NCBI GenBank assembly: GCA_025677815.1
Contig: JAIXMP010000049.1
Location: 124,001 to 188,000, forward strand
DNA: 64,000 nt
Direction of reading: 5' to 3'
Source of the DNA: Phascolomyces articulosus
Lineage: Eukaryota; Mucoromycota; Mucoromycetes; Mucorales; Lichtheimiaceae
How positions within the stretch are numbered: the first letter of the stretch is position 1; each line of letters starts with the position of its first letter. The notes beneath the pieces are model-generated. The model had not been told where the DNA came from and did no database searches. It saw only the letters and a list, made by a program, of their open reading frames with translations. The position numbers were made by a program, and so were the translations under genes. Shown here piece by piece: positions 61,858 to 64,000 of this stretch.

Positions 61858-61894
61858 GTTTTCAAAATCGATTTTTTAATTTTTGAAACCCCCT
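61858..61894 (-). repeat. Right terminal inverted repeat of Harbinger element
   Basis: This ends in ATTTTTGAAACCCCCT, the exact complement of the left 16 bases. Confidence 0.85.
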
Positions 61895-62248
61895 ATTATA
61901 TTGAAATCTGTCATTCTTCTTTAGTATTTATCATATATCAACAAATCATATGGATAATAGATTGACCTCCAATATAAAACTAGTGCTTCCATCATTTGTA
62001 CAAATAAAGCATTTATTTAAACCTTATATTCTTATAGCTTCGCCACATACACAATAGATCGCTATATATATCCAAAAGTGTATTAGTTCAACGGTTTTGT
62101 TTTTGTAACATTTGTACAAACATTCCACGCCCAATCCTATTTAAAAAAAAAAGCATGTAAAGTTTTTTCATGTTGCTTTTTCCTATCCCAGGCCTTTTTT
62201 TTTTTTTTTTTTTTTTTTCTGTCTCTGTCTCTCTCCTGCAAATTTAAA
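61895..62248. other. Promoter region of the right-hand F-box gene
   Basis: AT-rich, containing a 24-base poly-T run at 62195-62218 and a CT-rich leader immediately before the start codon. No other feature is seen. Confidence 0.5.
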
Positions 62249-64000
62249 ATGGTCAAATCCAAAAAACGAAGAGCATCCTCAAGTATATTCCCCTTTTTAT
62301 CATTCCTTGATAGATTCTATAATGCCCAACAAAACAACAACAGGAGTAATAACACAGCAATAATTAAAAAAAGCACATCTGCAGGATCGATCTATGAACA
62401 CGAACGTCAACAGCGTATGATGATTCCAGATGAACAACAGTGTATTCATTATTATCACGAGATAACCATACTCATGGATCGACTCTCGGTACAGTTAGAT
62501 AAAGAGACGGCTGATAATTATGATGATATTCATAATAATAAAAATGATAATGATATTTTAAAAACAAGTAACCAAGGACAACGTCGACAATTATCAGTTG
62601 TAAAAAAGTATGCTCAGCACATATTGGTATCACCACGAGGATCTTGGCGCCAACCAAAACAACAAAGGCAGCAAATGAAAGAATCAACCCTACAGTACGA
62701 CGGGTTGTCATCATCTATTATTAAACGGCTTTATCAGATTCTTCCACCGGAAATACTTTATCTAATTCTTGTATATCTTGACCCAAAGGATATCGTCGAA
62801 CTTACGGGCATCAGTCAAGGCTGGTTTCATTATATGGTACAGTGGCCCGAGTTTTGGGAATTGGCCTCCTCTGTGATACCAAGATTAAATCAATCCAAAC
62901 TGAATACTTTGCTTTATCATAATATCAATGAAGATGATCCAGTAGTGGTCTCTGAAATACATTTGGGTGGTCCCATAAAGATTCATTTTTTGGATAACGT
63001 TTTAAAATGTTTAATTGATTCACATCATCCCAGTCTGACAAAGCTTAGTAAGTATTAAATAATTGCTATTATAAAAATATATAGGTTTCAGGGTAAAATA
63101 AAGGAGATCGTTGCGTTTGGGATATAATAAACGCTTTACTTATTACAGTATATATTCTACTTTCTCCTCATGATGTTGTTACAGTTTTCAGTAAATTGAA
63201 TTTGAGGGATTATCATGATATTCAAATTTTTCAAACCATCATGCGCCTGGTACAAGTGATAAAATCAAAACGGAGTCAATTAAAGCAAGTCGAATTCATT
63301 GATTGCGATTTTCCAGCCCATATAGTCGTGAACAATATCATGTCTGTATGTTCCAAAATGGAACGTATCACTTTTTCGGTCATTGACAACCCTCCTGTAG
63401 ATGCTCGATATGGTAATCTTACAACAGCAACTTTGCCCTCTAACACAACAACAAACACGGTGGGTCGCACGATTAATATGCGTAACAGCCCATTGTTAAT
63501 CGAAAATTATGCATCCTTGACCTATCTTCAATTTGCATTCCAATCTTATGATGGAGGAATGGATGATTGTACGTGTATGACAATTCAATTATGTAGTATT
63601 TTACGTAGATGTCCTCATCTTGTCCATCTCTTTTTGGAATCCGGTGGAGCAGTTCGTCATGGTGAATGTATTGATCAAGTATTATTTTATTGCCCTCGAC
63701 TAGAAACGCTGGTGCTAAGTCCAAATGCAGAGATGCCACCATCTATCTTGGATCAAAGGATGAATCACAACGACATCAACGATAATTATGATAACGTGGC
63801 TCATATTGAAAAGAGAAAATTAAAAAATCTTGTCATGGTGGGTGGTGATATCAAATTAACGCCACAACACTTGATTAAAATGTATCAAAAGTACCATACC
63901 ACATTGGAATTACTCTACCTACAATACAATGGCGAATGGAGCGAACCTATCTCTTTATCCGAATTGGCACGTCTAGGTACACCAAGATTACGTGAATTTC
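62249..64000 (+). CDS. F-box protein with leucine-rich-repeat-like region (3' end off window)
   Basis: Exon 1 is 62249-63047. Exon 2 starts at 63185, or at 63149 if an earlier in-frame acceptor is used, and is open to the window edge. The first 160 residues are hydrophilic and Gln/Asn-rich. The F-box lies at about 168-215 (LPPEILYLILVYLDPKDIVE, then SQGWFHYMVQWPEFWELASS). Downstream are irregular LRR-like units such as SLTYLQFAFQSYDGGMDDCT, ILRRCPHLVHLFLESGGA, LFYCPRLETLVLSPN and LKNLVMVGGDIKLTPQHLIK. F-box proteins recruit substrates to SCF ubiquitin ligases through Skp1; the substrate is unknown. No disruption is visible, unlike the copy at 5-7 kb. Confidence 0.85.

Larger units (their letters stand above)
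59072..61894. mobile_element. Complete PIF/Harbinger DNA transposon
   Basis: The 2823-base element is bounded by inverted terminal repeats. AGGGGGTTTCAAAAAT at 59072 is matched by its exact complement ending at 61894, with looser similarity continuing inwards (CGTCGCAGTTTTC and CTGCGAAATTTTCGACG types). It is flanked on both sides by ATT, compatible with the 3-base target duplication of this superfamily. It carries the expected two genes, a Myb/SANT-like DNA-binding protein and a DDE nuclease, facing each other with 47 bases between stop codons. Both are open without frameshifts, so the insertion looks recent. Confidence 0.9.

Overview
This is nuclear DNA of an early-diverging filamentous fungus, most likely Mucoromycota and probably Mucorales. 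The evidence is AT-rich intergenic DNA full of microsatellites, genes cut by many short introns (GTAAGT or GTAWGT donors, mostly TAG acceptors), F-box/leucine-rich-repeat genes, and proteins that look fungal throughout. Nothing here is bacterial or viral. I rebuilt exon structures by hand from splice signals and reading phase; every complete model below closes in frame.

Left part (1-18.7 kb): the C-terminally truncated start of a Def1-like RNA polymerase II degradation factor (minus), a NIPA-type magnesium transporter (minus), a decayed F-box gene (minus), a 1.26 kb dispersed repeat, a secreted flavin L-amino-acid oxidase-like gene (plus) and ribosomal protein S11 (plus). Middle (18.7-42.2 kb): an Rrm4-like RNA-binding protein with three RRMs and C-terminal MLLE-type domains, an unrecognised 254-residue protein, a Bqt4-like tail-anchored APSES-fold protein, an SLC41/MgtE magnesium transporter, branched-chain alpha-ketoacid dehydrogenase kinase, Prp31 (minus) and a questin-oxidase-like enzyme. 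Right part (42.2-64 kb): a second, inverted copy of the dispersed repeat, a broken Tc1/IS630-type transposon, a second copy of the F-box promoter region, NAD-specific glutamate dehydrogenase, farnesyl diphosphate synthase, a complete PIF/Harbinger transposon, and the start of another F-box gene that runs off the window.

Most genes are unrelated housekeeping or transport genes that share no pathway; there is no operon logic and no obvious biosynthetic cluster.

Three patterns deserve attention. First, the Rrm4-like gene carries two identical GTTACCATGACAAC sites upstream and at least six related near-palindromes in its last intron. They match the RFX X-box pattern GTTRCCATGGYAAC. Second, the F-box 5' region and the dispersed repeat touch each other at 7219/7220. 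They occur again in inverted orientation at 42.5-48.7 kb, in the same relative order, but separated there by a 4.48 kb insertion placed exactly at that junction. Third, the Harbinger element appears intact, with both proteins open, DDE residues present, terminal repeats and a 34 bp palindrome near one end.
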